From an uncultured Caryophanales bacterium (GTDB lineage Bacteria; Bacillota_I; Bacilli_A; RF39; UBA660), in NCBI GenBank assembly GCA_946628005.1, contig CAMOWA010000001.1, positions 1 through 64,000 on the forward strand: a DNA stretch of 64,000 nucleotides, given 5' to 3'. Below, piece by piece: positions 18,949-28,643 of the stretch (position 1 is its first letter; each line of letters begins with the position of its first letter). The position numbers and the translations under genes are program-made. The notes beneath the pieces were generated by a model. The model saw nothing but the letters and a program-made list of their open reading frames with translations, was not told the origin of the DNA and ran no database searches.

Positions 18949-21078
18949 TTATCTTTTTATCTCGACAAGTTCATAAACTTCGATAATATCTCCTTCTTTG
19001 TAATCTTGACAATTTTTTAAAGTAATACCACAGTCCATATCCTTTTTTACTTCTTTTACTTGGTCTTTTTCATGTTGTAGGGTATTAACTTCTCCATTAT
19101 AAACTATAATATCATCTCTTACGATACGTGCTTTTAAATTATTCTTTATCACTCCACTTGTTACATGACATCCGGCTATTAATCCTACTTTTGAGAATTT
19201 GAATAATTGTCTAATTTCGGCTGTTCCAACAACACTTTCTTCAAATTCTGGATCAAGCATTCCTTTCATAGCGTTTTCAATATCTTCTACTACTTTATAA
19301 ATAATATCATAAGTTTTAATTTCTATGCCATATTGTTTAGCAATATCTGATGTAGTATTTCCTGCTCGAACATTAAATCCAATAATGATAGCGTCTGATG
19401 CTGAAGCTAGAACTACATCACTTTCAGTTATAGCTCCTACTCCTCCTCTTATAACAGATACTTTTACATCTTCTACTTCTATCTTTTCAAGAGCATTTCT
19501 TACTGCCTCTAGAGAACCATTTACATCAGCTTTCAATACTATTTTAATTTCTTTTTGTCCCTCTTTGATTCTACCAAATAAATCTTCTAATGACATCTTA
19601 CTAAAATTTGTATCTTCTTCTTTGGAACGATTTAATCTAGAAGCTGCTATTTCTTTAGCTTGTTTTTCTGACTCAAATGCCATAAATTTATCTCCAGCAC
19701 TTGGAACTTCTGAGATACCTGTTACTTCTACTGGAGTTGAAGGGCCTGCTTCTACAATATTTTGTCCTTTGTCATTTTTTAAAGTTCGAACTTTTCCAGC
19801 ATAATTTCCTATAACAATAGGATCTCCTAGACGAAGTGTTCCATTTTGAATTAATAGTGTTGCAATTGATCCTACTTTAGAATCTTTCCTTGACTCTACT
19901 ACTGCTCCTGATGCATAACGAGATGGATTTGCTTTATATTCTTGCATTTCAGCAACTAATAAGATATTTTCTAATAAACTGTCAACTCCTTCTCCGGACT
20001 TGGCAGAAATTTTATTGACTATAATATCTCCACCCCATTCTTCTGGAGTTAGACCATTTTCTACTAAACCAGACATTACTCTATCAATATTTGCTTCTGG
20101 TTTATCGATTTTATTAATTGCTACTATAATTGGTACATTAGCTGCTTTAGCATGATCAATTGCTTCTTTTGTTTGAGGCATTACGCCATCATCAGCAGCA
20201 ACTATTATTATGACGATATCTGTCATAGATGCCCCTCTTGCTCTCATTTCGGTGAAAGCTGCATGACCTGGTGTATCTATGAATGTTATTGTTTTTCCAT
20301 TACATTTTACTGAGTAAGCTCCTATTGCCTGAGTAATTCCACCTGCTTCTCCACTTACTACATCACTATTTCTAATATAATCTAATAGTGTTGTTTTTCC
20401 ATGGTCTACATGTCCCATTATTGTTACTACTGGTGGACGTTCTATTAAGTCTTCTTCTCTATCCTCTATTTCATAGTTTTCAAAGTTTGAAATATCTCTT
20501 GTTTCTTCTTTTCTAAGATTTTTATTATAGTCAGAGGTAATAACTTCTGCTGTATCATAATCTATGCTTTGGTTTAGGGATGCCATTATTCCTAAAGACA
20601 TACATTTTTTTACTATTTCTACTGGAGCTACCTCTAACTCGTTTGCTAAATCAGTAACAGTCATATTGTTTTTATAAAGAATAACATTTTCATCTTTAGT
20701 ATTCTCATTACTTTGTAATTTTTCACGATGCTTATACATCTTTTTTCTTTCTTTTAAGAAATCTTTTTTATTATTGTCTGTCTTTTTTACTTGTTTATTT
20801 TGTTTTACTTTTGTAAAATTTGTTTGATTATCTAAATCAATTTTAGTATCAAAAGCTAATTCTTCTGCTTTATCTTCTACCTCTTCTTCTAGTCTTCTTT
20901 CTTCTGTATCTTCTGTTTCTTCTTGAATAGTATTATCTAATAAAGTAATACTTATATCATCTAATAATGTGTTTTCATCTTCATAGGAAATTCCTACTTT
21001 ATCACATAATGCTTTTACTTCTTCAACAGATAAATCTACATCCATTGCATAATCTTGTAATGACATCATGATTAACAC
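18949..21078 (-). CDS. infB: Translation initiation factor IF-2
   Basis: GHVDHGKTTLLDYIR, DTPGHAAFTEMRARGA, NKIDKPEAN. Confidence 0.97.
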   Translation of the reverse strand: MLIMMSLQDYAMDVDLSVEEVKALCDKVGISYEDENTLLDDISITLLDNTIQEETEDTEERRLEEEVEDKAEELAFDTKIDLDNQTNFTKVKQNKQVKKTDNNKKDFLKERKKMYKHREKLQSNENTKDENVILYKNNMTVTDLANELEVAPVEIVKKCMSLGIMASLNQSIDYDTAEVITSDYNKNLRKEETRDISNFENYEIEDREEDLIERPPVVTIMGHVDHGKTTLLDYIRNSDVVSGEAGGITQAIGAYSVKCNGKTITFIDTPGHAAFTEMRARGASMTDIVIIIVAADDGVMPQTKEAIDHAKAANVPIIVAINKIDKPEANIDRVMSGLVENGLTPEEWGGDIIVNKISAKSGEGVDSLLENILLVAEMQEYKANPSRYASGAVVESRKDSKVGSIATLLIQNGTLRLGDPIVIGNYAGKVRTLKNDKGQNIVEAGPSTPVEVTGISEVPSAGDKFMAFESEKQAKEIAASRLNRSKEEDTNFSKMSLEDLFGRIKEGQKEIKIVLKADVNGSLEAVRNALEKIEVEDVKVSVIRGGVGAITESDVVLASASDAIIIGFNVRAGNTTSDIAKQYGIEIKTYDIIYKVVEDIENAMKGMLDPEFEESVVGTAEIRQLFKFSKVGLIAGCHVTSGVIKNNLKARIVRDDIIVYNGEVNTLQHEKDQVKEVKKDMDCGITLKNCQDYKEGDIIEVYELVEIKR

Positions 21079-21079
21079 C

Positions 21080-21343
21080 TCACTTTTCTAATATTTTTTT
21101 TATTTCTTCATATACACTATCCTCTATTTTGCATTCTAATTTTTTTTCTAGTATTTTTTTATTTTTAGCAATTTCTAAGGTTTCTAAATCCTTTTTAATA
21201 TATGCTCCTCGTCCATTTTTCTTTCCACTTTCATCAACTTCTACTGTACCAGATGGTGTTCTTACTATTCTTAGTAATTCTTTTTTAGGTAGATTTTCTT
21301 TGGTTACAACACAAGTTCTCATTGGAATCTTTTTTACTTTCAT
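21080..21343 (-). CDS. ylxR: YlxR-family protein
   Basis: PMRTCVVTKENLPKKELLRIVRTPSGTVEVDESGKKNGRGAYI. Confidence 0.93.
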   Translation of the reverse strand: MKVKKIPMRTCVVTKENLPKKELLRIVRTPSGTVEVDESGKKNGRGAYIKKDLETLEIAKNKKILEKKLECKIEDSVYEEIKKILEK

Positions 21344-21345
21344 GA

Positions 21346-22596
21346 TTATCTAAAATTAATACCTGCTTCTCTTGCTTGTTCTGTTGTCTTTATATCTATT
21401 TTTTTGAATTTAGTAAGACGAGTTGCTAGACGAGCATTTTGTCCTTTTTTACCAATTGCTAATGAGAAGTTGTCTCCATCTGCAATAACCATTGCTTCAA
21501 GTCTTTTTGGATCTGTTATTGCAACTGTTAATTCTTTTGCTGGAGAAAGAGCATTTTCAATAAAGATTGCTGGATCTTTGTCATATCTTACTACATCTAG
21601 TTTTTCTCCATGTAATTCTTCCATAATTCTAGCAATTCTTGAACCTTTTTCTCCGATACATGCTCCTATTGGATCAATATTAGGATTTTCTGAATAAACA
21701 GCTACTTTACTTCTATTTCCTGGGTCTCTTGCTACACTATAAATCATAATTGTTCCATCGCTGATTTCTGGAATTTCTAGTTCAAATAATCTTTTTACAA
21801 ATCCGTAGTGACTTCTGCTTAGTAGAATTAACAAATTTTTTCCATTATTATCTACTTTAGATACATATACCTTAATTTGAGAACCCATTTCTATTTTTTC
21901 TCCTGGTATACAATCTTTCTTTGGTAGAATACCATTTGTTCTTCCTAAATTAATAAAATAATTATCTGTATCTTCTAATTCTACTGTTCCAATTAATAAT
22001 TCATCTTGTTTATCTCCAAATTCTTCTAAGATACTATTTCTTTCTGCTTCTCTAATTTTTTGAATAACTACTTGTTTAGCTGTTGATGTAGCAACTCTTC
22101 CAAAGTCCTTTGGAGTTACTTCTGTATCAATTGTGTCTCCAATTTCTAACGTTTTATCTATTTTCTTAGCATCACTTAATTTGATTTCAGTTTCTGGATT
22201 AAAGAATGTAGGAACTTCTTTCTTTTCCCCACCTTCTTCTCCTTCACCTTCTTCTTCATCTTCTGCTTCTTCAACATTAGGTTTAGTATCTAATTCATCA
22301 TCTTCTGCATAACGTTCAAATAATGCATCTTCATATTCTTCTTTTGTCATTTTATCATCTGGTACAACTGTTAGATAAGAATATACTTTAATATCTCCAC
22401 TTTCTCTATCAAATAATACTTTAACATTTGTTTTAGAATGAAAGTTTTTCTTATAAGCAGAAGTTAGAGCTAGCTCCATTGCACTATAAACTATTTCGGG
22501 ATCGATATCTTTTTCTTTTACTATATTATCTAGTGCTTTTTTAAATTCTTTTCCATTCATACCAGTTGTTACTTTTTCTTCTTTTTTCTTTGCCAT
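21346..22596 (-). CDS. nusA: Transcription termination/antitermination protein NusA (start trimmed to MAKKKEEK)
   Basis: S1 and KH domains: GACIGEKGSRIARIMEELHGEKLDVVRYD, SLAIGKKGQNARLATRLT. Confidence 0.96.
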   Translation of the reverse strand: MAKKKEEKVTTGMNGKEFKKALDNIVKEKDIDPEIVYSAMELALTSAYKKNFHSKTNVKVLFDRESGDIKVYSYLTVVPDDKMTKEEYEDALFERYAEDDELDTKPNVEEAEDEEEGEGEEGGEKKEVPTFFNPETEIKLSDAKKIDKTLEIGDTIDTEVTPKDFGRVATSTAKQVVIQKIREAERNSILEEFGDKQDELLIGTVELEDTDNYFINLGRTNGILPKKDCIPGEKIEMGSQIKVYVSKVDNNGKNLLILLSRSHYGFVKRLFELEIPEISDGTIMIYSVARDPGNRSKVAVYSENPNIDPIGACIGEKGSRIARIMEELHGEKLDVVRYDKDPAIFIENALSPAKELTVAITDPKRLEAMVIADGDNFSLAIGKKGQNARLATRLTKFKKIDIKTTEQAREAGINFR

Positions 22597-22597
22597 T

Positions 22598-22855
22598 TTA
22601 TTCTTCTCCTTTCTCTTTTGAAAAAATGTCAAGTTCATCAGCATCTTCTAATAAACTTTCATTTTCATCCATTATTTTATTGATTATTCTTGAGGCTTCT
22701 GTTACTTTGTTTAAATCAATTATCTCATCACTATCTAATACAATATTAAATATTTTTTTCCCTTCTTCGGTACTAGTATAAGCATCATCAACAAATACAT
22801 TTAAATCTTTAATTGAATCATCTAGTAAATTTTTAATTTTATCTTTCATAGTCAC
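22598..22855 (-). CDS. rimP: RimP N-terminal-domain-only protein, 85 aa
   Basis: Position directly upstream of nusA, pattern IFNIVLDSDEIIDLNKVTEASRIINKIMDE. Lacks the LEVSSPG C-terminal region. Confidence 0.7.
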   Translation of the reverse strand: MTMKDKIKNLLDDSIKDLNVFVDDAYTSTEEGKKIFNIVLDSDEIIDLNKVTEASRIINKIMDENESLLEDADELDIFSKEKGEE

Positions 22856-22869
22856 CTCCTAAATAATAA

Positions 22870-22892
22870 GAGTGGGACAATTATTCCCACTC
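22870..22892 (-). terminator. Hairpin, terminator or leader structure directly upstream of rimP
   Basis: Minus strand GAGTGGGA-ATAATTG-TCCCACTC followed by TTATTATTT, then the rimP SD AGGAGGTG. Confidence 0.5.
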
Positions 22893-22932
22893 CTTTCTTT
22901 CATCATTATATCATATTTTTTATCTTTTACAA

Positions 22933-23277
22933 CTATTTTTTTATTTTGCTTTGTTTTTCTAATATCATTCTTAATGTTTTCGTTAATGTTACTTGTGCTA
23001 TTTCTTTTTCTAAATTGTCATCTATTACAGGAAAGATAGGCATACAAATTTCTGGAAGATCTTCAAATATAGGTTCCCCTTTTATTTGTTCAAGTTCCCA
23101 ATTAGAATGTAGAATTGCTAAATATAGTTCGAAACTATCATATGGATAATTTTTTGGATCAATATAATACTCTATTTTTCTAACATTTTTAAATACTTAA
23201 AATAGTGTTTCATCTAATATTGGTTTATTAAATTTTTCTGAAATATTATTAATTTTTTCTTTCCAGTTCTTATGATA
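22933..23277 (-). pseudogene. Gene remnant with in-frame TAA, unknown family
   Basis: Reverse frame HKNWKEKINNISEKFNKPILDETLF*VFKNVRKIEYYIDPKNYPYDSFELYLAILHSNWELEQIKGEPIFEDLPEICMPIFPVIDDNLEKEIAQVTLTKTLRMILEKQSKIKK*. No proper start. Confidence 0.5.
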
Positions 23278-23329
23278 TTATCAAAAAAAAGAGTTTTTAT
23301 GGTTGATTATGATTTAAAAGATTTATCTA

Positions 23330-24103
23330 TTATTTGTATACTGGATTATATCCAGATAAATAGAATTTATTATTTTCATCTTTTTCTAATTCATATTTAT
23401 ACATCTGTAAGTCATCTAGAGAATTATCCTCTATTTTCATAAATTCATTATTACCATTACAATAATTTGAATAAATTACTTTACCTGTCATAAAATCTAA
23501 TAAATCTAATTTTTCTCCTTTTTGACAATTTCCTGTATAATAACCTTCATAGAAATAAAATATATATTTCTTTTCTTTTTGTTTAAAATGAGAAAACTTT
23601 GAATATTTACGATACTTTTTATTATCTTCTTGTAAATGTAATTGATAAGTATTTGATGATTTACTACTAGTAATTTGATATACTCCATAATCATCTATAT
23701 ATATTTTTATTGTATTAGAAGATATTTTTGTTTTGGTATGAAACTTTTCTAATAATGAATTATCTTCTAAAGTTGTTTTATCAATACAAATACTTGTTTT
23801 GTCATTTTTACATGGATATGTATGAAAATTGTTTTTTATTGCATATGCCATGATTATTTCTTCTTTTATTTTTTCTTCTAAATAATCAAATTTACTGAAA
23901 TATTTATTTTCTATATTTATTTGAATTGGTAATTTTTGTATAAAATCAATTCCTTCTTTTATATCATCATATTCATCTTCATCACTATATCGATAATTTA
24001 CTACTTCACCTTCTAATTGAAAGTATATTACTCCAAGTGTTAAAAGATTAAAAGAACCAATTAATAGAAAAATCGCTGTAATAATCGCCTGTTTATTATT
24101 CAT
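23330..24103 (-). CDS. Hypothetical secreted/membrane-anchored protein
   Basis: N-terminal TM MNNKQAIITAIFLLIGSFNLLTLGVIYFQ. Confidence 0.55.
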   Translation of the reverse strand: MNNKQAIITAIFLLIGSFNLLTLGVIYFQLEGEVVNYRYSDEDEYDDIKEGIDFIQKLPIQINIENKYFSKFDYLEEKIKEEIIMAYAIKNNFHTYPCKNDKTSICIDKTTLEDNSLLEKFHTKTKISSNTIKIYIDDYGVYQITSSKSSNTYQLHLQEDNKKYRKYSKFSHFKQKEKKYIFYFYEGYYTGNCQKGEKLDLLDFMTGKVIYSNYCNGNNEFMKIEDNSLDDLQMYKYELEKDENNKFYLSGYNPVYK

Positions 24104-24111
24104 TGTATCAC

Positions 24112-26064
24112 CTATTTAAAAATGTATTTATAATAATCATTATACTGCATACTTACAGATATATTATATTTTTCATTTACTTCATTTGTTATTTTTTGTA
24201 TATATTTTTCATCTATATTATCTTGATAAGGAGTAAAATGAGACGAAGAGGTATCATAACTTCCTTTTGTGTTTGCCCAACTTCTGTCTGGAAATATTAC
24301 TACTCCTTCATTATTAGGTGCCATAATATCTTTACCTATGATAATTCTTGAATCATATGATATTCCTAACATATTTAATATAGTTGGTAAAACATCTATA
24401 TTCATTGCATATTTATTTACTTCTACTTTCTTTTTGAATCCTTTATTATAGATAATAAGTGAACCTCTATTTCGATCAAATTTATTATCTCTATCTATTT
24501 TTGATACTGAGTTTACTTCATAATTTGATAAATAATAAGGAGAATGGTCACTAGAAATAACAATTAAAGTATCTTCTAACTTATTAGCTGAGTCTAATTT
24601 ATTTATTAATTTTTCCATTGCTAAATCAAAATCTATATTTGCTGCTAGATAGTATTTAATTTTTGATGTATATGGTAAATTATTTACTTTATCTAAATGT
24701 TTTTCAGCAACAAAATTACTGGAATCATATGAACCATGTCCACTTAATGTAATATAATAAGCATAGAATTTATCCTCTTTTAAATAATCATCTATTGTTT
24801 GATTCATCATATCCATATCGCTTCCATGAAAGAATTCACATCTTGTATCAATTCCCTCTCCACAATATTTTTCTCCATCAAAATTTAGAGTTTTAAAATA
24901 AGTTTTTCTTCTATTATAATATCCTGAATAATCATGGTAAACGTATGTTTTATATCCCTCATTTTTTAAAGTTCTTGGTAAAATATAAGGATTAGTATTA
25001 TATACCATATCAATTAAACTATAGTTTTCTCCAATAATTGGAAGAGTGGCCCATTCTAACATATACTCTCCATCAGCAGTAGAGGCTGGATACTTTGGAG
25101 CAAAATAATTATTAAAAATAATTCCTTCATTTTTTAATTTATATAAAGTTGGAGTTAAGTCTTTATCGATGGCTATTTCATCAAATGATTCTGCCATAAT
25201 AAAAATAACATTTTTATTTTTAAAGATTCCAGTATAATCATTTTGTTCAGTTGGAGTTTGATTTTTAAAAAAATTATGTATGTTTTTTATCGTATCATTG
25301 GATTCTTTTTGATATAGTTCTTCTAAATCTATATTTTTATCCATATTATATTTAATGTCTAATGAGTCAGATAAAGCTGTTTTTTGATTGGTTAAAATAT
25401 CTTCTACTTTCATTTCTTTTGGTAAAAATCCAAATAGTTTTCTTTCTAAACTTAGAGAAGTAGATGCTAATAGTCCCATTTTCTTTACATTTTGAATTGG
25501 TAAATTTTTACTATGAATGAGACGATAAAGACTATTTTCTGATTTATTATCTATAAATTGAATAGTTGCAAATAAATAAGAGCTACTTAAAAATAATAAA
25601 ATTATGATAAAGAATAGACTTAATTTATTAATTCTTGCTATTTTAGGCATTTTAAAAATCCAAATAATTGTTGGGATAATCATAAGAAGGATAAAACCAA
25701 TATTTTGTAAAATTGTTAATAGAATTTTATCATAACCATCTTTTAATGCACCAACAAATTGGATTCCATTAAAACTAAAAAAAGATTCGTAAATACTATA
25801 ATAAACTAATTCTGCAGAAAAGATAATTGTAGCAACACCAACTATTATTCTACTGATAGTTGTGTTTATTTTTTCTTTTTTCGTAAGAGAAGATAATATA
25901 GTAAGAAAGCCTGAACAGATGATTCCAACAAAAAACAATATGACAATATTAAATAATGTGATTTCTTTAAAACAAGCCACATGAAAAATCATTTCTATAT
26001 ATAATATAAATAGTAAATATCGAAATAAAGTTTTTTGCATTATTCTCACCTTATTATTATACAT
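24112..26064 (-). CDS. LTA synthase-family sulfatase/phosphoglycerol transferase
   Basis: N-terminal TMs, NVIFIMAESFDE, NNYFAPKYPASTADGEYMLEWATLP, DTLIVISSDHSPY. Confidence 0.88.
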   Translation of the reverse strand: MYNNKVRIMQKTLFRYLLFILYIEMIFHVACFKEITLFNIVILFFVGIICSGFLTILSSLTKKEKINTTISRIIVGVATIIFSAELVYYSIYESFFSFNGIQFVGALKDGYDKILLTILQNIGFILLMIIPTIIWIFKMPKIARINKLSLFFIIILLFLSSSYLFATIQFIDNKSENSLYRLIHSKNLPIQNVKKMGLLASTSLSLERKLFGFLPKEMKVEDILTNQKTALSDSLDIKYNMDKNIDLEELYQKESNDTIKNIHNFFKNQTPTEQNDYTGIFKNKNVIFIMAESFDEIAIDKDLTPTLYKLKNEGIIFNNYFAPKYPASTADGEYMLEWATLPIIGENYSLIDMVYNTNPYILPRTLKNEGYKTYVYHDYSGYYNRRKTYFKTLNFDGEKYCGEGIDTRCEFFHGSDMDMMNQTIDDYLKEDKFYAYYITLSGHGSYDSSNFVAEKHLDKVNNLPYTSKIKYYLAANIDFDLAMEKLINKLDSANKLEDTLIVISSDHSPYYLSNYEVNSVSKIDRDNKFDRNRGSLIIYNKGFKKKVEVNKYAMNIDVLPTILNMLGISYDSRIIIGKDIMAPNNEGVVIFPDRSWANTKGSYDTSSSHFTPYQDNIDEKYIQKITNEVNEKYNISVSMQYNDYYKYIFK

Positions 26065-26115
26065 TAATTATAGCTTTTTCTTTACTATTAAAAAAGAGAA
26101 AATTTATTATTTTCT

Positions 26116-27525
26116 CTATTTTGACATGCTATTGACAGGTTGTTTAAAATTTTTCCATGTCTTTAGAAATCCATTTTCTTTCTGACAAATTCCTATTAAT
26201 TGTCCTTTTTCTGTTTGAACAATTGCTTTATCGTAGATATTCCATTTATCTTTTATTTTAACTCCATTCAATATCATAAATTCTTCTTCTTTCGATACTT
26301 GTATGACTGGATATGTTAGTACTTCTTCTATTTTATGTATTTGAAAATGATTATTTTTTATTTCTTCTAATGTATTTGACTCTTCTATGGAAATCATTCC
26401 TTGCTTTGTTCTAGTAAGAGACATCATAGTAGCATAAGTATTCATACTTTTTCCAATATCCATAATTAGACTTCTGATGTAACATCCTTTGGTAACTAAA
26501 GCTTTCATGGTAAATTCATCCTGATTTTTATCTAGTAATTCTATTTTTTTTATCGTTACTTCTTTTTTTGGTAATTCAATTTTCTTTTCTTCTCGGGCAT
26601 ATTCATATAGTTTTTTTCCATTTACTTTTACAGCTGAGTATATTGGTACTTCTTGAAGATAAGTTTTTTGAAAAGAGAATATTGTTTTTTCTAAATTGAG
26701 ATTTTTTGGTACTTCTTTTTTTTCTATTACTTTTCCTGTTATATCATAAGTATCTGTCATTATACCAAGTTTTACTCGAGCGATATATTCTTTATCTTCT
26801 GCTGTTAGTAGTTCTACTATTTTTGTTGCTTTTCCTACTGCTACTAACATGACTCCAGTTGCAAGTGGATCTAGAGTACCTGTATGCCCTACTTTTTTTA
26901 TTCCAAATAATTTGCTAATTTCATGAACAACATCAAAAGAAGTTACATCTTTAGGTTTATTAATATATAATATTCCAGCAAAGTCTTTTAAGTATTCTTC
27001 TAGTGTTAAATTATTTTGATATATGATAGTTGCGGGTATTATTCCGACATATCTTATATGCCATGGCTCATAGGAATATCCTGTTATTTCTTCTTTTCCT
27101 TTAGGATATCTTAGAATAAATCCAAATTTAGATAAATGTTTATGCATTTCTTGATAAAGAGCCTCTCTTATTTTGATATTTTCTTCTTCCTCTTCTTTTT
27201 TATCAAATACTAGGCCAATATCTATGGCTAAACCTGTGTGATGTTCAGAGTATCCTGGTACAGCAACTTTTTTATATAATTTATCTTCATCATAAATATT
27301 TTTAAACTCTTCTACTATTTTTTCTTGATCTTCTATACTTCTATAAGCTTCATTAATAACTATTTCAATACCAATAGTTTTTAGATACTTTTTTAATTGT
27401 TCATAATAATTAAATGTTTCTTTTTCTAATAATACTTTATTATTATCTTTATCTAGTGTTTCAACAAGCTCTATTGTCTTTTTTTTATATGGCTTATTTT
27501 TATTTACTATTTCTGTATACAACAT
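26116..27525 (-). CDS. truB: VanY/M15B-like D,D-carboxypeptidase fused to tRNA pseudouridine(55) synthase TruB
   Basis: N-terminal half: SEHHTGLAIDIG and YEPWHIRYVG (M15 motifs). C-terminal half: GILYINKPKDVTSFDVV...KKVGHTGTLDPLATGVMLVAVGKATK (TruB motif). One continuous ORF. Confidence 0.9.
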   Translation of the reverse strand: MLYTEIVNKNKPYKKKTIELVETLDKDNNKVLLEKETFNYYEQLKKYLKTIGIEIVINEAYRSIEDQEKIVEEFKNIYDEDKLYKKVAVPGYSEHHTGLAIDIGLVFDKKEEEEENIKIREALYQEMHKHLSKFGFILRYPKGKEEITGYSYEPWHIRYVGIIPATIIYQNNLTLEEYLKDFAGILYINKPKDVTSFDVVHEISKLFGIKKVGHTGTLDPLATGVMLVAVGKATKIVELLTAEDKEYIARVKLGIMTDTYDITGKVIEKKEVPKNLNLEKTIFSFQKTYLQEVPIYSAVKVNGKKLYEYAREEKKIELPKKEVTIKKIELLDKNQDEFTMKALVTKGCYIRSLIMDIGKSMNTYATMMSLTRTKQGMISIEESNTLEEIKNNHFQIHKIEEVLTYPVIQVSKEEEFMILNGVKIKDKWNIYDKAIVQTEKGQLIGICQKENGFLKTWKNFKQPVNSMSK

Positions 27526-27552
27526 ATTACTCTCCTAAAGAAAAAGGTACTC

Positions 27553-28587
27553 TTATGAGTCCTTTTTTAAACTATTTAGCATTAATCCCAATCCTGTTAT
27601 AGTACATATTAGAGATACAAATCCACCAAGTATTGGAATTAATTCTAATAGACTAATTACAAATAAAGATATTGTTAAAATTAAATAATTATTTTCTATC
27701 TTATCTTTTATTAATAATTTTCCAAAATAATATGAACTAGGTATTTTAGATAGATAAATAAAAATAATATATAATACAAAACTTATTATTCCAAGTGGAA
27801 GACCTATAATACTAATAATTGTTAATAATGAAAATAATGGTATACCTATAAGTCCTAAGAATCCTATTAAGATGTTTTTTCCTAATTCATTTTCTTTTTT
27901 CTTTCCTATTGTATCAAAAAACTTAGGTAATACTATTAGAAGTAATATTCCAATTACTAATAATGATAATGTAGAATATACTTTATCTGTTATCTTTGAT
28001 ACAATAGTTTTTTCTTTTTCTTTTGTATTTGCTTTGTAAGTTTTAATCTTTTTAATATTTTCTTCTTTTGCAATACTTATTTTAGCGTCTTCTGGATAAC
28101 TTAGTGTTCCTTTAATTGATGCGTTTTTTCCTATTCTTATTTCTTCTGCTGCAATATGAACATTTCCGTTTATTTCTTTGTTAATAATTACTGAATCTGC
28201 TCCTATGTAGACATTTCCTTCAATGTTAGAGTCTATTCTTACTTTTGATGCTGCTGCATATAAGTCTCTTATTGATGAGTCTGTTATTGTTATAGATGAT
28301 CCTGCTACAAATGTATCTTTTGATGTTACTTCTTCTAAGTGAATATTATTTCCTGCTGCAAATAAATAATCTTGTTTATTATGCATAGTAATATCATTAC
28401 CAGCTGTAAAATTTATACCCTCTATTTCAGATGATACTTCTACATTATTTCCCGCTATAAAAGTAGAATGATTAAAGCTTTTCTTTAGCTTTACATTTTC
28501 GTTTGCTATAAAATTATCTTCTTTAGCATTTACTGGAATTAGTATTCCTAATAATAATATGAATATTAATAATATTTTTTTTCTCAT
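27553..28587 (-). CDS. Polymer-forming (bactofilin-like) beta-repeat membrane protein
   Basis: Signal peptide, repeats such as IEGNVYIGADSVIINKEINGNVHIAAEEIRIGKNASIKGTL, then C-terminal TMs. Confidence 0.7.
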   Translation of the reverse strand: MRKKILLIFILLLGILIPVNAKEDNFIANENVKLKKSFNHSTFIAGNNVEVSSEIEGINFTAGNDITMHNKQDYLFAAGNNIHLEEVTSKDTFVAGSSITITDSSIRDLYAAASKVRIDSNIEGNVYIGADSVIINKEINGNVHIAAEEIRIGKNASIKGTLSYPEDAKISIAKEENIKKIKTYKANTKEKEKTIVSKITDKVYSTLSLLVIGILLLIVLPKFFDTIGKKKENELGKNILIGFLGLIGIPLFSLLTIISIIGLPLGIISFVLYIIFIYLSKIPSSYYFGKLLIKDKIENNYLILTISLFVISLLELIPILGGFVSLICTITGLGLMLNSLKKDS

Positions 28588-28643
28588 AATCTCTTTCCTT
28601 TCGTTTTTATTTTATCATGAAGGAGACTATTATTCTATACTTT

